A stretch of 64,000 nt of DNA from JAMIFN01 sp964544605. GTDB lineage: Bacteria > Pseudomonadota > Gammaproteobacteria > Burkholderiales > Burkholderiaceae_C. Under the pieces are notes generated by a model that saw only the letters and a list, made by a program, of their open reading frames with translations, searched no databases and had not been told where the DNA came from. Position 1 is the first letter of the stretch. The number at the start of each line of letters is the position of its first letter. Shown here piece after piece: positions 41,133 through 50,029 of this stretch. A program made the translations under genes and the position numbers. The DNA lies in contig CAZJBX010000003.1 of NCBI GenBank assembly GCA_964544605.1, positions 1 to 64,000 of the forward strand, read 5' to 3'.

Positions 41133-41780
41133 ATGGCTGTTTCACTAAAAAAAGGACAAGGCGTTAGCCTTCAAAAATCTGATTTTGATCTTTCCATGGT
41201 CACTATCGGCCTAGGCTGGGATATCAACGAAGAGAAAAAAAGTTTTCTTGGGGGGCTTTTAGGAAAAAAGGAAGAGGAGTATGACTTGGATGTCATTGCT
41301 TTTCTTTGCGATGCCTCTGGGAAAGTTGGAAATCTTGGCGCGGCTAATGGCGACGGTTACGCCACCTTGGTTGGTGGTGATATAATTTTCTTTAATAGTT
41401 TGCAACACAGTTCAGGCTGCGTTTGGTTAACAGGAGATAACCGAACGGGAGAGGGCGATGGCGACGACGAGCAAATCATCGTAAGGCTCAATGACTTACC
41501 TAGTGCTTATGAGAAAATTGTCTTTGTTGTTCAAATATACAAAGGGCAAGAAAGAAGCCAAGATTTTGGCAAAGTCCAAAATGCCTTTATTCGTGCTGTG
41601 GATAACAAAGGCAAAGAAATGGTTCGCTTTGATTTGTCAGGGGGAGCTGAATATTTGGGGTATCGCTCCATGTTGTTTGCCGAATTGGTGCGAGAGCCTA
41701 GTGGCTGGAAATTCAATGCTATTGGCACGCCAGATCCATCAGACTCTTTTGTCACTTGGTTAAAGCGTTATAGCAATTAA
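41133..41780 (+). CDS. TerD-family protein, copy 2 (TerX/TerZ-like)
   Basis: 215 residues, a TerD domain with MAVSLKKGQGVSLQK at the start, IGLGWDINEEKKSFLGGLLGKKEEEYDLD (read as two stretches, IGLGWDINEEKKS then EEEYDLDVIAF, near 25-53) and the calcium loop GDNRTGEGDGDDEQ near 103. The insertion between GLGWD and YDLD, with a short hydrophobic-basic segment, is absent from copy 1, so the two are not simple duplicates. It lies between two terY genes. Confidence 0.9.
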   Translation: MAVSLKKGQGVSLQKSDFDLSMVTIGLGWDINEEKKSFLGGLLGKKEEEYDLDVIAFLCDASGKVGNLGAANGDGYATLVGGDIIFFNSLQHSSGCVWLTGDNRTGEGDGDDEQIIVRLNDLPSAYEKIVFVVQIYKGQERSQDFGKVQNAFIRAVDNKGKEMVRFDLSGGAEYLGYRSMLFAELVREPSGWKFNAIGTPDPSDSFVTWLKRYSN

Positions 41781-41794
41781 GTAGGCAACCTAGT

Positions 41795-42436
41795 ATGAGC
41801 GTTAGAAGATTACCAGTCTATATTTTACTTGATACCTCTGGATCCATGCGCGGAGAACCGATTCATTCGGTGAGTGTTGGCTTGCAGGCTATGTTGAGTG
41901 CATTGCGACAAGACCCATATGCGCTAGAAAGCGTGCACTTGTGTCTTATCACTTTCGACATAAAGGCTCATGAGTATCTACCGCTCACGCCACTGGACGA
42001 AGTCAAGCTTGGGGAGATTGTGGTTCCAGATGCTGGGGCAACCTTTTTAGGCGCTGCATTGGAGTTGTTGTTGCAGCGCGTAGATCGCGACATCAAGAAA
42101 ACTACGGGCGATGGTAAAGGGGATTGGCGTCCTGTTTTATTCGTGATGACCGATGGTAGTCCCTCTGATTTACATGCTTACCGCGAAGCAATCCCCGAAG
42201 TTAAGAAGCGAAATTTTGCCTCCATCGTGGCATGTGCTGCGGGACCCAAGGCGAAGCAAGAAATTTTGCGCGAATTAACCGATAGGGTGGTGACTTTGGA
42301 CACCATGGACTCGGCAGCTTTTGCGGGCTTCTTCAAGTGGGTGTCGGCATCGGTGGCGGTTGGCTCTAGCAGTGCAGGGATTGCCGGGCAGGTTTCATTG
42401 CCTCCGCCACCTCCAGAAGTTCAGTTGGTGTTGTAG
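41795..42436 (+). CDS. TerY-type VWA-domain protein, copy 2
   Basis: 213 residues, close in layout to the first TerY: MIDAS DTSGSMRGEP near residue 12, LFVMTDGSPSDLHAY near 112 and the tail LPPPPPEVQLVL. Each of the first two TerYs follows a TerD gene, so the operon contains two TerD-TerY units, probably from an old tandem duplication followed by divergence. Confidence 0.88.
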   Translation: MSVRRLPVYILLDTSGSMRGEPIHSVSVGLQAMLSALRQDPYALESVHLCLITFDIKAHEYLPLTPLDEVKLGEIVVPDAGATFLGAALELLLQRVDRDIKKTTGDGKGDWRPVLFVMTDGSPSDLHAYREAIPEVKKRNFASIVACAAGPKAKQEILRELTDRVVTLDTMDSAAFAGFFKWVSASVAVGSSSAGIAGQVSLPPPPPEVQLVL

Positions 42437-42596
42437 TAAATCGCAGTTGCTAGCCTTCGTCTGGTCTGTTCGAAGAATGCTGCAATTTGGGCAGGGTGAT
42501 ACCTACTCGTGACTGGAAACGAGGTTAAATTAATCTCACAAGTAACGGGCCAGTACAAGCTCCTTTCAAGCTGCATTTTTATTTATTGGAGGTGAT

Positions 42597-43646
42597 ATGA
42601 GACGTTTACCTGTTTTTTTTGTTCTTGACTGTTCCGAGTCGATGGTTGGTGACAATCTCAAAAAAATGGAGGATGGCCTACAGTCGGTCATTCGTACATT
42701 GCGAGCGGATCCCCATGCCCTTGAGTCTGTCTATGTTTCGGTGATTGCATTTGCGGGTGTCGCCAAAACGATTGCGCCGCTGGTTGAGGTTATTTCTTTT
42801 TACCCGCCCAAGCTACCCCTTGGTGGCGGGACGAAGCTTGGCTCTGCCCTTGACACCTTGATGGCTGAAATGGATAAATCGCTTATTAAAACAACGCCAG
42901 ACATGAAGGGGGACTGGAAGCCTATTGTCTATCTCTTTACGGATGGACGCCCGACAGACAATCCAAGTCCAGCTGTGGATCGTTGGGTATCTCAGTACGC
43001 TAGCAAAGCCACTCTTATTGCGGTTGGGCTGGGGAAAAGTGCTGATTTTGCTGTGCTAAAAAAGCTTACTGAGAATGTGATTGTTTTTGAGGATAGCAAA
43101 GAAGGCGATTTCAAGAAATTTGTGGATTGGGTGACGGCCTCGGTTGTCTCTCAGAGTAAGAGCGTCGGCGACAACTTAGAGAGTCCAGCATTGCCCATTT
43201 TTGACGAGAGCGTGATGCAGATCGTGAAGGGGCCTGTGACTGCAGTGGCAGATGAGGCGTGTGTTACGCTGGTTGGCCGCTGCCAAAAGACTCGAAGACC
43301 CTACCTCATAAAGTACGAGCAAGAGATCCAGCCTGTGGAAACACGCGACTTTAGGCTTGAGGTGTCTAGCTATCACTTGTCTGGTTGCTACCCCATAGAG
43401 GAGGACTATTTCGCTTGGTCGGACAGCAGCGCTTCGAGTCTTAAGGTCCATACTTCATCGTTAGTGGGATCGCCTGGCTGCCCTCATTGCGGAAACTTTA
43501 CAGCATTTGCTGTATGCGCTTGTGACAAGCTGCTATGCATTAATGGCCCTGGAGAAGTGTCATGTCCATGGTGTGCCAAGCCCAATTTTTTTGGCTTTGC
43601 AAATGCTGAAGATGGCGGGTTTGATGTTGGAAGGGGGCGTGGTTGA
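42597..43646 (+). CDS. TerY-type VWA protein with C-terminal Cys-rich (TerY-C) module
   Basis: 349 residues. The VWA domain (1-185) has a divergent but still DxSxS MIDAS, DCSESM, near residue 11, and LFTDGRPTDNPSP near 115. The C-terminal part (220-349) has CQKTRRPYLIKYE and a four-to-eight Cys cluster (CPHCGNFTAFAVCACDKLLC and CPWCAKPNFFGFA), a probable zinc-binding TerY-C module. GGAGGTGAT, a near-perfect anti-16S match, lies 4 bases before the ATG. A 160-base gap separates it from the preceding gene, so an internal promoter is possible. Confidence 0.85.
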   Translation: MRRLPVFFVLDCSESMVGDNLKKMEDGLQSVIRTLRADPHALESVYVSVIAFAGVAKTIAPLVEVISFYPPKLPLGGGTKLGSALDTLMAEMDKSLIKTTPDMKGDWKPIVYLFTDGRPTDNPSPAVDRWVSQYASKATLIAVGLGKSADFAVLKKLTENVIVFEDSKEGDFKKFVDWVTASVVSQSKSVGDNLESPALPIFDESVMQIVKGPVTAVADEACVTLVGRCQKTRRPYLIKYEQEIQPVETRDFRLEVSSYHLSGCYPIEEDYFAWSDSSASSLKVHTSSLVGSPGCPHCGNFTAFAVCACDKLLCINGPGEVSCPWCAKPNFFGFANAEDGGFDVGRGRG

Positions 43647-43648
43647 GT

Positions 43649-45442
43649 ATGGATAATCAAAAAATAGCACAAGAAGGCTTACAGTCAGAGTGTGTGGCAA
43701 ATATTTTGATTCTCAGAGTATTTGCTGAATATAAAGGGCATTTGCCTGGTGACGGGAATTGTAGTGAAGATCGGCTCGACCAGTTTGCCATCGATAGTAA
43801 GGTTCAGAAGTTGACCTCCAGATATATCGATGATTTGCAGGAGATTTGGGATGCATATTCGTCTATCACTCAAACCCCACTACTGGATTCTATAGCAAGT
43901 GATAAACCAAGCGACAAAGAGAATTCTGTGCCGCTAAAAGCCGCTACAAATTCGGATTCAGAGCATGCTTTCAGTGTTGAGATGCAAGCAGATGCGAATC
44001 CCTCGGAATCTCTAGTTTCCTCTGATTGCGAAGAGGTAAGCGATGATCCATTGCAGAAACAGATTGGAGTGAGAGGTGCCGAGAAAATATTAGCCGACAA
44101 GGGAAATGGAGATGTCGTAAATTGCATGCCTATGTCATTGTCTGATGTTTCGAAATCTTCTCAGATTCCCACAATTGGCTCTCTTTCTGGTGGCACCACC
44201 AATGGAGTCACTGCGTTAAAGCCTGGGCAGGTACCTGCAAATACGGTTAAGCCTGCTGTTGTTCCTGTAGCCAAGCCTAGCTTCCACTTGCCCAATTGTA
44301 GAGTAGGCGTTCCGTTCTCCGCAAAGATTGAGGGGATGGACAAATCTGGACGGCAAGTTCTTATCGAAGATATGAGGTTCCCACCTAACTTGGGATTGAT
44401 ATTTTTATCAGAAACTCAGATGGTGGAGGGTAGTCCTCTTTTGGATGGGGAGTTTGAGCTGGATTTGCAGTGGCGATTTTTCGATGCTACCGAAAAAGGT
44501 AGTGCGACTTGCCGATTGATTTCAAACCCAGACCCTAAATCTCTCTGGAAGGTGATTGAGCCTGCAGGCGATCTTCCATATCCGAAAGCCCATTCTGATC
44601 ACAAGTATTTAAAGGGCTCGGGTCTGAGTATGGTAGCGGCTAGCCGTCGCGGGCGCTCGCATGAACATAGCGGCACTTTCCGAGATGATGATTTCTTTAT
44701 TTCAGATGACCCCAAGACGGGGTGGAGCGTGCTGGTTGTCGCCGATGGTGCAGGCAGTGCGAAGAGTTCACGGGAAGGTGCACGAATTGCTGTGACTGTA
44801 GCTGGCAAGTGCCTAGTGGAAGGGTTGGCTGGAGATTTTGGAATGGATATTTCAAAGTCTCTACTCAGTTGGGATTCTGATTCTGCATCAGCATCGAAAT
44901 TGATCGGAGATCGGTTTCATTACTTTTTCCATGGCATGGCGAAATCGGCGATTCAAGCCATTGAACAAGAGGCAGGGGAACAGCAAGCGCCTGTGAAGGA
45001 ATACGCGACGACACTACTTGCGGCTGCCGTCAAAAAAGAAAATGATAAGACATTTTTAGCGACTTTCTGGATGGGTGATGGTGCTATTGCGGCATATGGG
45101 CCAAAAGGCAAAGTACGGTTAATGGGGCAGCCTGACGGCGGTGAATTTGCGGGTCAAACTCGTTTCTTAGATCAGCACGCCCTAAATGATCCGAGCTTTT
45201 CAAAGCGTGTGGGGATCGGTCGCTGGACAGATATTTCGTCTATTATTTTGATGACGGATGGTGTTTCAGACCCCTATTTTGAAACGGATAATGGGCTGGC
45301 TGACCCCATGAAGTGGGATGATCTTTGGAAGGAAATACAACCGCATTTAGCGGATGCTGCACCAGGCTCCCGATTGGTGGATTGGTTACATTTCTTTAAG
45401 CAGGGACACCATGATGACCGAACCATAGCCTTGCTTTGGTAA
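43649..45442 (+). CDS. PP2C-type protein phosphatase of the Ter module
   Basis: 597 residues. Residues 1-60 form a helical region, 80-200 look disordered and Ser-rich, and 215-310 are a small beta-rich domain (CRVGVPFSAKIEGMDKSG). From about 325 a PP2C domain follows: VVADGAGSAKSSREGARIAV near 363 (the DGxG metal motif), FWMGDGAIAAYG near 470 and IILMTDGVSDPYFE near 532. The ATG is preferred; a TTG two codons upstream overlaps the previous stop. It is the phosphatase of the TerY-phosphatase-kinase triad, likely counteracting the downstream kinase. Confidence 0.85.
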   Translation: MDNQKIAQEGLQSECVANILILRVFAEYKGHLPGDGNCSEDRLDQFAIDSKVQKLTSRYIDDLQEIWDAYSSITQTPLLDSIASDKPSDKENSVPLKAATNSDSEHAFSVEMQADANPSESLVSSDCEEVSDDPLQKQIGVRGAEKILADKGNGDVVNCMPMSLSDVSKSSQIPTIGSLSGGTTNGVTALKPGQVPANTVKPAVVPVAKPSFHLPNCRVGVPFSAKIEGMDKSGRQVLIEDMRFPPNLGLIFLSETQMVEGSPLLDGEFELDLQWRFFDATEKGSATCRLISNPDPKSLWKVIEPAGDLPYPKAHSDHKYLKGSGLSMVAASRRGRSHEHSGTFRDDDFFISDDPKTGWSVLVVADGAGSAKSSREGARIAVTVAGKCLVEGLAGDFGMDISKSLLSWDSDSASASKLIGDRFHYFFHGMAKSAIQAIEQEAGEQQAPVKEYATTLLAAAVKKENDKTFLATFWMGDGAIAAYGPKGKVRLMGQPDGGEFAGQTRFLDQHALNDPSFSKRVGIGRWTDISSIILMTDGVSDPYFETDNGLADPMKWDDLWKEIQPHLADAAPGSRLVDWLHFFKQGHHDDRTIALLW

Positions 45443-45547
45443 ATGCCTCAGGTGTGGTACGGTCACAATCATTTTATACTGTTTTAAATGATTGGTGAGG
45501 CTGTTTCAATAATTGCTACAGCGTGTAGTGGCTTAAGAGGAAAATAT

Positions 45548-47056
45548 ATGACTAAAGTGGTCAAGTGCAAAACATTTGATGGGCAGGACGTTGAATTTGT
45601 CGATGAGATCATCGGCTCGGGTGCGATGAAAGATGTTTATTTCTCGCCTGATCGATCATATGTGGTTGCATTTTTCAAAAGCAAACAAGATGCTCAGGCT
45701 AAAGAGCGTTTGGAGATGATCGCAGGGAAGTATCGTGAGAGCATCTTCAACCAATTAGGTGGTGCCTATTGGTCGAATCTTTATTGCTGGCCGACTGCTG
45801 TGTTAGAGCACGATGGCAAATTAGGTATCGTTGCCCCAGCTTATGCCAAGCATTTTTTCTTTGAGTACGGCTCAAAGAACAACGATATGTTGAGCATAAA
45901 GGGGGGAGAGAAGCAAGGCAAATGGTTTGCTGCCGCGAATTTACGCAATCGTTTTATGGATCCTCGTGAGTTAGGCGATTGGTTGAGCCATTTGAAAATG
46001 TGCTTGCTTTTATCTCGTGCTATTCGGCGTATGCATTTTGCAGGTTTAGCCCATTCTGACTTAAGTTACAGGAATGTATTGATGGATCCATCTTCTGGAG
46101 GCTTGGCTTGTGTTATCGATGTTGATGGCTTGGTCGTGCCAGGTAAATACCCACCTGATGTGGTCGGTACGCCAGATTTCATTGCCCCCGAAGTGGTCAA
46201 GACTAATCATTTGTCAAAAGATGATCCTGCTCGTAACCTTCCTCGGCGGGAGACAGACTTGCATGCGCTAGCCGTTCTTATTTACATGTATCTACTCTAT
46301 CGCCATCCGTTGCGCGGGGGGAAGGTGCATGATCTCAATGATGAGCAACGCGACGAATCATTGACGATGGGGGAGCGAGCTTTGTTTGTTGAGCACCCAA
46401 CGGATAAATCGAACCGCATTAAGCTGAAGGGGGTTAAGCCATCTGAGCTGCCTTGGGCTGATACGGACAAGATTCCGTTTACGGTGACGGGGCCGTATTT
46501 AAAAGATTTGTTCCTTCAGGCTTTTGTTGCTGGTTTACATGATCCATCTATGCGCCCTTCTGCCAATGATTGGGAGACGGCATTGGTTAAGACGGTTGAT
46601 CTGATTCAACCGTGTCAAAACACAGCGTGTGAGCAAAAATGGTATGTTTTTGATAATTCAACTAAGCCCCAATGTCCTTTTTGCAGCACCCCATTTAAGG
46701 GTAAGTTGCCTATCCTCAATCTTTACTCCTCACGCAAAGAGGGATCGTTTCGGCCAGACAATCATCGTTTAATGGTTTACACCAATCAATCTATGTTTGC
46801 ATGGCACGCCAATAGTTTGGTTTCTCCAAACGAAAGACTTACTGATGATCAGAAAAAACGCATGGGATATTTCGTCTTTCACAATGATAAGTGGTGGCTT
46901 GTGAATGAACGCCTTGCAGACTTAATGGATGTGACAAGTGAACCTAAAGTCCAAATTCCCATTGGAGGGAAGTTGGAATTGAAAGATGGGCAAAAGGTCC
47001 TTTTTTCGCGAGGTGATGGTGCTCGCTTAGCGGTAGTTCAGATGGTTTCGGTTTAG
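45548..47056 (+). CDS. Protein kinase-like protein of the Ter module, with zinc ribbon
   Basis: 502 residues. The kinase domain (15-345) has IIGSGAMKDVYF (glycine loop), VVAFFKS with the ATP-binding Lys, the catalytic loop HSDLSYRNVLMD near 169 and VIDVDGLV near 185 in place of DFG. A substitute activation region, TPDFIAPEVV, is near 205. Residues 356-382 form a zinc ribbon (C..NTAC, then CPFC). The last 110 residues are beta-rich and FHA-like only in general outline. The start is ATG with AAGAGGA upstream; a longer frame from 45488 lacks a ribosome-binding site. It is the last gene of the ter operon. Confidence 0.83.
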   Translation: MTKVVKCKTFDGQDVEFVDEIIGSGAMKDVYFSPDRSYVVAFFKSKQDAQAKERLEMIAGKYRESIFNQLGGAYWSNLYCWPTAVLEHDGKLGIVAPAYAKHFFFEYGSKNNDMLSIKGGEKQGKWFAAANLRNRFMDPRELGDWLSHLKMCLLLSRAIRRMHFAGLAHSDLSYRNVLMDPSSGGLACVIDVDGLVVPGKYPPDVVGTPDFIAPEVVKTNHLSKDDPARNLPRRETDLHALAVLIYMYLLYRHPLRGGKVHDLNDEQRDESLTMGERALFVEHPTDKSNRIKLKGVKPSELPWADTDKIPFTVTGPYLKDLFLQAFVAGLHDPSMRPSANDWETALVKTVDLIQPCQNTACEQKWYVFDNSTKPQCPFCSTPFKGKLPILNLYSSRKEGSFRPDNHRLMVYTNQSMFAWHANSLVSPNERLTDDQKKRMGYFVFHNDKWWLVNERLADLMDVTSEPKVQIPIGGKLELKDGQKVLFSRGDGARLAVVQMVSV

Positions 47057-47270
47057 TGGGAGCATAAGGAATATTCGCTATGATGACAGGTATCGTGATT
47101 CCAGTTGCGACCAACCTCGGAGGTTGAAATACCCTATGCAAAAATCGGCTTGTGTAGCAAGAGCCAAGGAGTCTTGCAATGTGGGCAATAAGAAAGTTTC
47201 TAGATTGTCAAAAATGCGTGGCACGCGATGCTCCCAATCTGCTCTATTTCAAAATAAGTGATGGGCCAGT
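47057..47270. other. Intergenic region after the ter operon
   Basis: The 214 bases between the kinase and trmD stops contain a perfect inverted repeat CAACCTC-G-GAGGTTG at 47112-47126, without a T run. Two very short frames (47080-47127 and 47136-47261) are not supported as genes. Confidence 0.4.
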
Positions 47271-48014
47271 CTAGCATTCAGTCGCTGGTGGCAGCAAATC
47301 TGGCCGCAGTTTTTGCGTGAGGGCCAAGCGCTGGGCTTGGCGCCATTGTTCGATTTGGGCGTGGTTGCCTGAGAGCAGGACGGGGGGGACGGTTTGGCCT
47401 TGCCAGACTTCGGGGCGGGTGTAGTGGGGGCAGTCGAGTAGGCCGCCGATGCTGGGGTTGAAGCTGTCTTGGATGTGGCTTTGTTCGTCGCTGAGCACGC
47501 CCGGTTGCAGGCGGGCGATGGCGTCGAGCAGGGCGATGGCGGCGATTTCACCGCCTGAGAGCACAAAGTCGCCGAGGCTGATTTGGTGGGTGACGAAGCG
47601 GTCGATGAAGCGCTGGTCGATGCCTTCATAGCGGCCACAGAGGAGGATGGCGCCTTGGCTGGGCGCTTGCCCCCATTCGGCGACGAGGCTGTGGTTCAGG
47701 CGCTGGCCAATGGGCGAGAACAGGATGAGGGGCGCTGGCGCGGCGCTGGGGTTTTGCGCTTGGCGCTGGGCTTGTATGTGGGCCAGGCATTGGGCCAGCG
47801 GCTCGGCCATCATGACCATGCCAGGGCCGCCACCAAAGGGGCGGTCATCGATGCGGCGGTAGTTGCCTTGGGCGAAGTCGCGGGGGTTGTGCAGTTGCAC
47901 TTCTAGCGCGGGCGGCTGGCTTTGTGGGCCAGGCTCAAAGGCGCGGCGGTTGATGCCGCTGGCAAAGAAGGGGGCAAAGAGCTCAGGAAAGAGGCTGATG
48001 ATGTCAAAACGCAT
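47271..48014 (-). CDS. trmD: tRNA (guanine-37-N1)-methyltransferase
   Basis: Methylates G37 of tRNAs with SAM. 247 residues, SPOUT knot fold: MRFDIISLFPELF at the start, RRIDDRPFGGGPGMVMMAEP near 53, LLCGRYEGIDQRF near 128 and ISLGDFVLSGGE near 148. Start taken as this ATG; the upstream frame extension is Pro/Arg-rich and overlaps the mutL end. The usual rpsP-rimM-trmD-rplS neighbourhood is absent: here trmD follows mutL. Confidence 0.96.
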   Translation of the reverse strand: MRFDIISLFPELFAPFFASGINRRAFEPGPQSQPPALEVQLHNPRDFAQGNYRRIDDRPFGGGPGMVMMAEPLAQCLAHIQAQRQAQNPSAAPAPLILFSPIGQRLNHSLVAEWGQAPSQGAILLCGRYEGIDQRFIDRFVTHQISLGDFVLSGGEIAAIALLDAIARLQPGVLSDEQSHIQDSFNPSIGGLLDCPHYTRPEVWQGQTVPPVLLSGNHAQIEQWRQAQRLALTQKLRPDLLPPATEC

Positions 48015-48067
48015 GGGCGCTAGCGGGCAGAGGTGGCGGGTGAGGGTGGGGGGCGGCGGCTTGGGCT

Positions 48068-50017
48068 TTATTGCCCGCGCAGAAAGAGTTTGTCGAGGTC
48101 TTTCAGGCTCAGTTGCTTCCAAGTGGGGCGGCCGTGGTTGCATTGGTCGGCGCGTTCCGTGGCTTCCATTTGGCGCAGCAGGGCGTTCATTTCAGGCAGG
48201 GTGAGCTGGCGGTTGGCCCGCACCGAGCCGTGGCAGGCCATGGTGGCGAGGATGTCGTGTTGGGCGCGTTGCAGCACGGTGGCGGCGTCGTGCTCGGCGA
48301 GTTCGGCCAAGACGCTGCGGGCCAGTGCCAGCGCATCGCCTTTGATGAGTAGGCTGGGCAGGCTGCGGATGGCCAGGCTTTGGCGGCTGAGGACGCTCAG
48401 TTCCAGCCCCAGGGCTTGCAGGCTGCTGTGGTGTTCCTCGGCGGTGGCGATTTCTGTGGGTGTGGCGGCAAAGCTGATGGGCACAAGTAAGTGCTGGCTG
48501 CTGATGTTTTGCGCGGCCATGCTGGTTTTGAGCTGCTCGTAAACGACGCGCTCGTGGGCGGCGTGCATGTCCACCAGGATCAGCCCTTGGGCATTTTCAG
48601 CAAGGATGTAGATGCCGTGCAATTGCGCCAAGGCGCGGCCCAAGGGCCAGATTTCGGCCTCAGGCTCTTGCACGCTGGCGTAGGCTGGGGTGGGCGCGGC
48701 ATAGGGCAGGGCAGTGGCCTCAGTTGGGGCGGCGGCGGTGGCCACGGCTGCGGTGTCAAAGCCGCCAGCCAGTAGGGGGGCTGTGGTGACGGCGGCGGGC
48801 TGGGCCGCAGCGTTTGGCGGTGCAAAAGGGCTGGCTGCGCTGCTGTTGGGCTGGGGCTGGGCATCCAGGCGGAAGCCGCCCCAGAGTTGCTCCATGTCTT
48901 GCGCCCGCCAAGGGCGCGGGCTGGGTGCGGGCCAGTGCGGGGTTTTGTGCGTGCTTTGCAGGGCAGCTTGGGCGGCGGCCTCTGCGTCGTCGGCTTCGGC
49001 AGGGTCAGCTTCTGCGGTGCTGCGGCCCGTGCGCGGTGCGGAGAGGGCCGAGAGCAGGGCGTTGCGCACGGCTTGGTGGATGGCGCTGCCATCGCGAAAG
49101 CGCACTTCGATTTTGGTGGGGTGGACATTCACATCCACACGGGTGGGCTCCAGCTCAATAAAGAGCACGAACACAGGGTGTTTGTGGCCGTGCAGCACAT
49201 CTTCATAGGCGCTGCGCACGGCGTGGGCAATGGTTTTGTCGCGCACAAAGCGGCCATTGACAAAGCAGTATTGCTGGTCGGCGCGGCTGCGAGCAAAGTC
49301 GGGCAGGCCAGCAAAGCCATGCACGCGCACGCCGCCAAAGCTGGTGGCCAAGGTGAGCTCAACAGGCAGGCTTTGGGCGCTGAATTCGGCCCCTAGCACG
49401 GCGGCGATGCGCTCGGCCAAGCTGCCCGCGCGCCATTGCTCGATCAGCTTGCCATCGTGCCAAATGCTGAAACCCACATCAGGGCGGGCCAAGGCGTGGC
49501 GGCGCACGGCCTCAAGGCAATGGGCCAGCTCGGTGTTGTCGCTTTTTAAAAATTTGCGGCGGGCGGGCACGCTGAAAAACAGCTCTTTGACTTCGATGGT
49601 GCTGCCCGGGTTGCGGCTGCTGCGGCTGAGCTCGCCCGTGCGGCCGTCGATTTGCCAAGCCGCGTCGCCATCATGTGGGCGGCTGTTGATGCGGCAATCG
49701 GCCACGGAGTTGATGGCCGCCAGCGCCTCGCCGCGAAAGCCCATGGTGGCCACGCTTTCGAGCTCATCTAGGCTGCTGATTTTGCTGGTGGCATGGCGTT
49801 TGAAGGCCAGCGGCAGCTCGGCCACAGGGATGCCTTTGCCATCGTCTTCCACGATGATGGCACGCACGCCGCCCGCTTGCAGGCGCAAGCTGATGTGGCT
49901 GGCCCCTGCATCGAGGGCGTTGTCCAGTAGCTCGCGCACAACGGAGGCGGGGCGTTCAATGACTTCGCCAGCGGCGATTTGGCTGATTAGCTCATCGGGC
50001 AGTTCACGAATGGGCAT
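48068..50017 (-). CDS. mutL: DNA mismatch repair protein MutL
   Basis: 649 residues. The N-terminal GHKL ATPase has ELLDNALDAGAS near 29, DDGKGI near 58 and GFRGEALAAI near 93; VDVNVHPTKIEVRF is near 300. A Pro/Ala-rich linker (350-460) precedes the dimerisation domain. Near residue 484 the sequence DMHAAHERVVYE matches the endonuclease motif DQHA(X)2E(X)4E with Gln replaced by Met, consistent with a MutH-less MutL that nicks DNA itself. It lies 12 bases downstream of the PhoH gene, same strand. Confidence 0.96.
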   Translation of the reverse strand: MPIRELPDELISQIAAGEVIERPASVVRELLDNALDAGASHISLRLQAGGVRAIIVEDDGKGIPVAELPLAFKRHATSKISSLDELESVATMGFRGEALAAINSVADCRINSRPHDGDAAWQIDGRTGELSRSSRNPGSTIEVKELFFSVPARRKFLKSDNTELAHCLEAVRRHALARPDVGFSIWHDGKLIEQWRAGSLAERIAAVLGAEFSAQSLPVELTLATSFGGVRVHGFAGLPDFARSRADQQYCFVNGRFVRDKTIAHAVRSAYEDVLHGHKHPVFVLFIELEPTRVDVNVHPTKIEVRFRDGSAIHQAVRNALLSALSAPRTGRSTAEADPAEADDAEAAAQAALQSTHKTPHWPAPSPRPWRAQDMEQLWGGFRLDAQPQPNSSAASPFAPPNAAAQPAAVTTAPLLAGGFDTAAVATAAAPTEATALPYAAPTPAYASVQEPEAEIWPLGRALAQLHGIYILAENAQGLILVDMHAAHERVVYEQLKTSMAAQNISSQHLLVPISFAATPTEIATAEEHHSSLQALGLELSVLSRQSLAIRSLPSLLIKGDALALARSVLAELAEHDAATVLQRAQHDILATMACHGSVRANRQLTLPEMNALLRQMEATERADQCNHGRPTWKQLSLKDLDKLFLRGQ

Positions 50018-50029
50018 GGTGCGGGCCGC

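Noticed and set aside
47080..47261. Two tiny frames (15 and 41 codons) after the kinase gene
   Set aside because: The first has an AAGGA upstream, but both are too short and lack any recognisable feature to be called genes.
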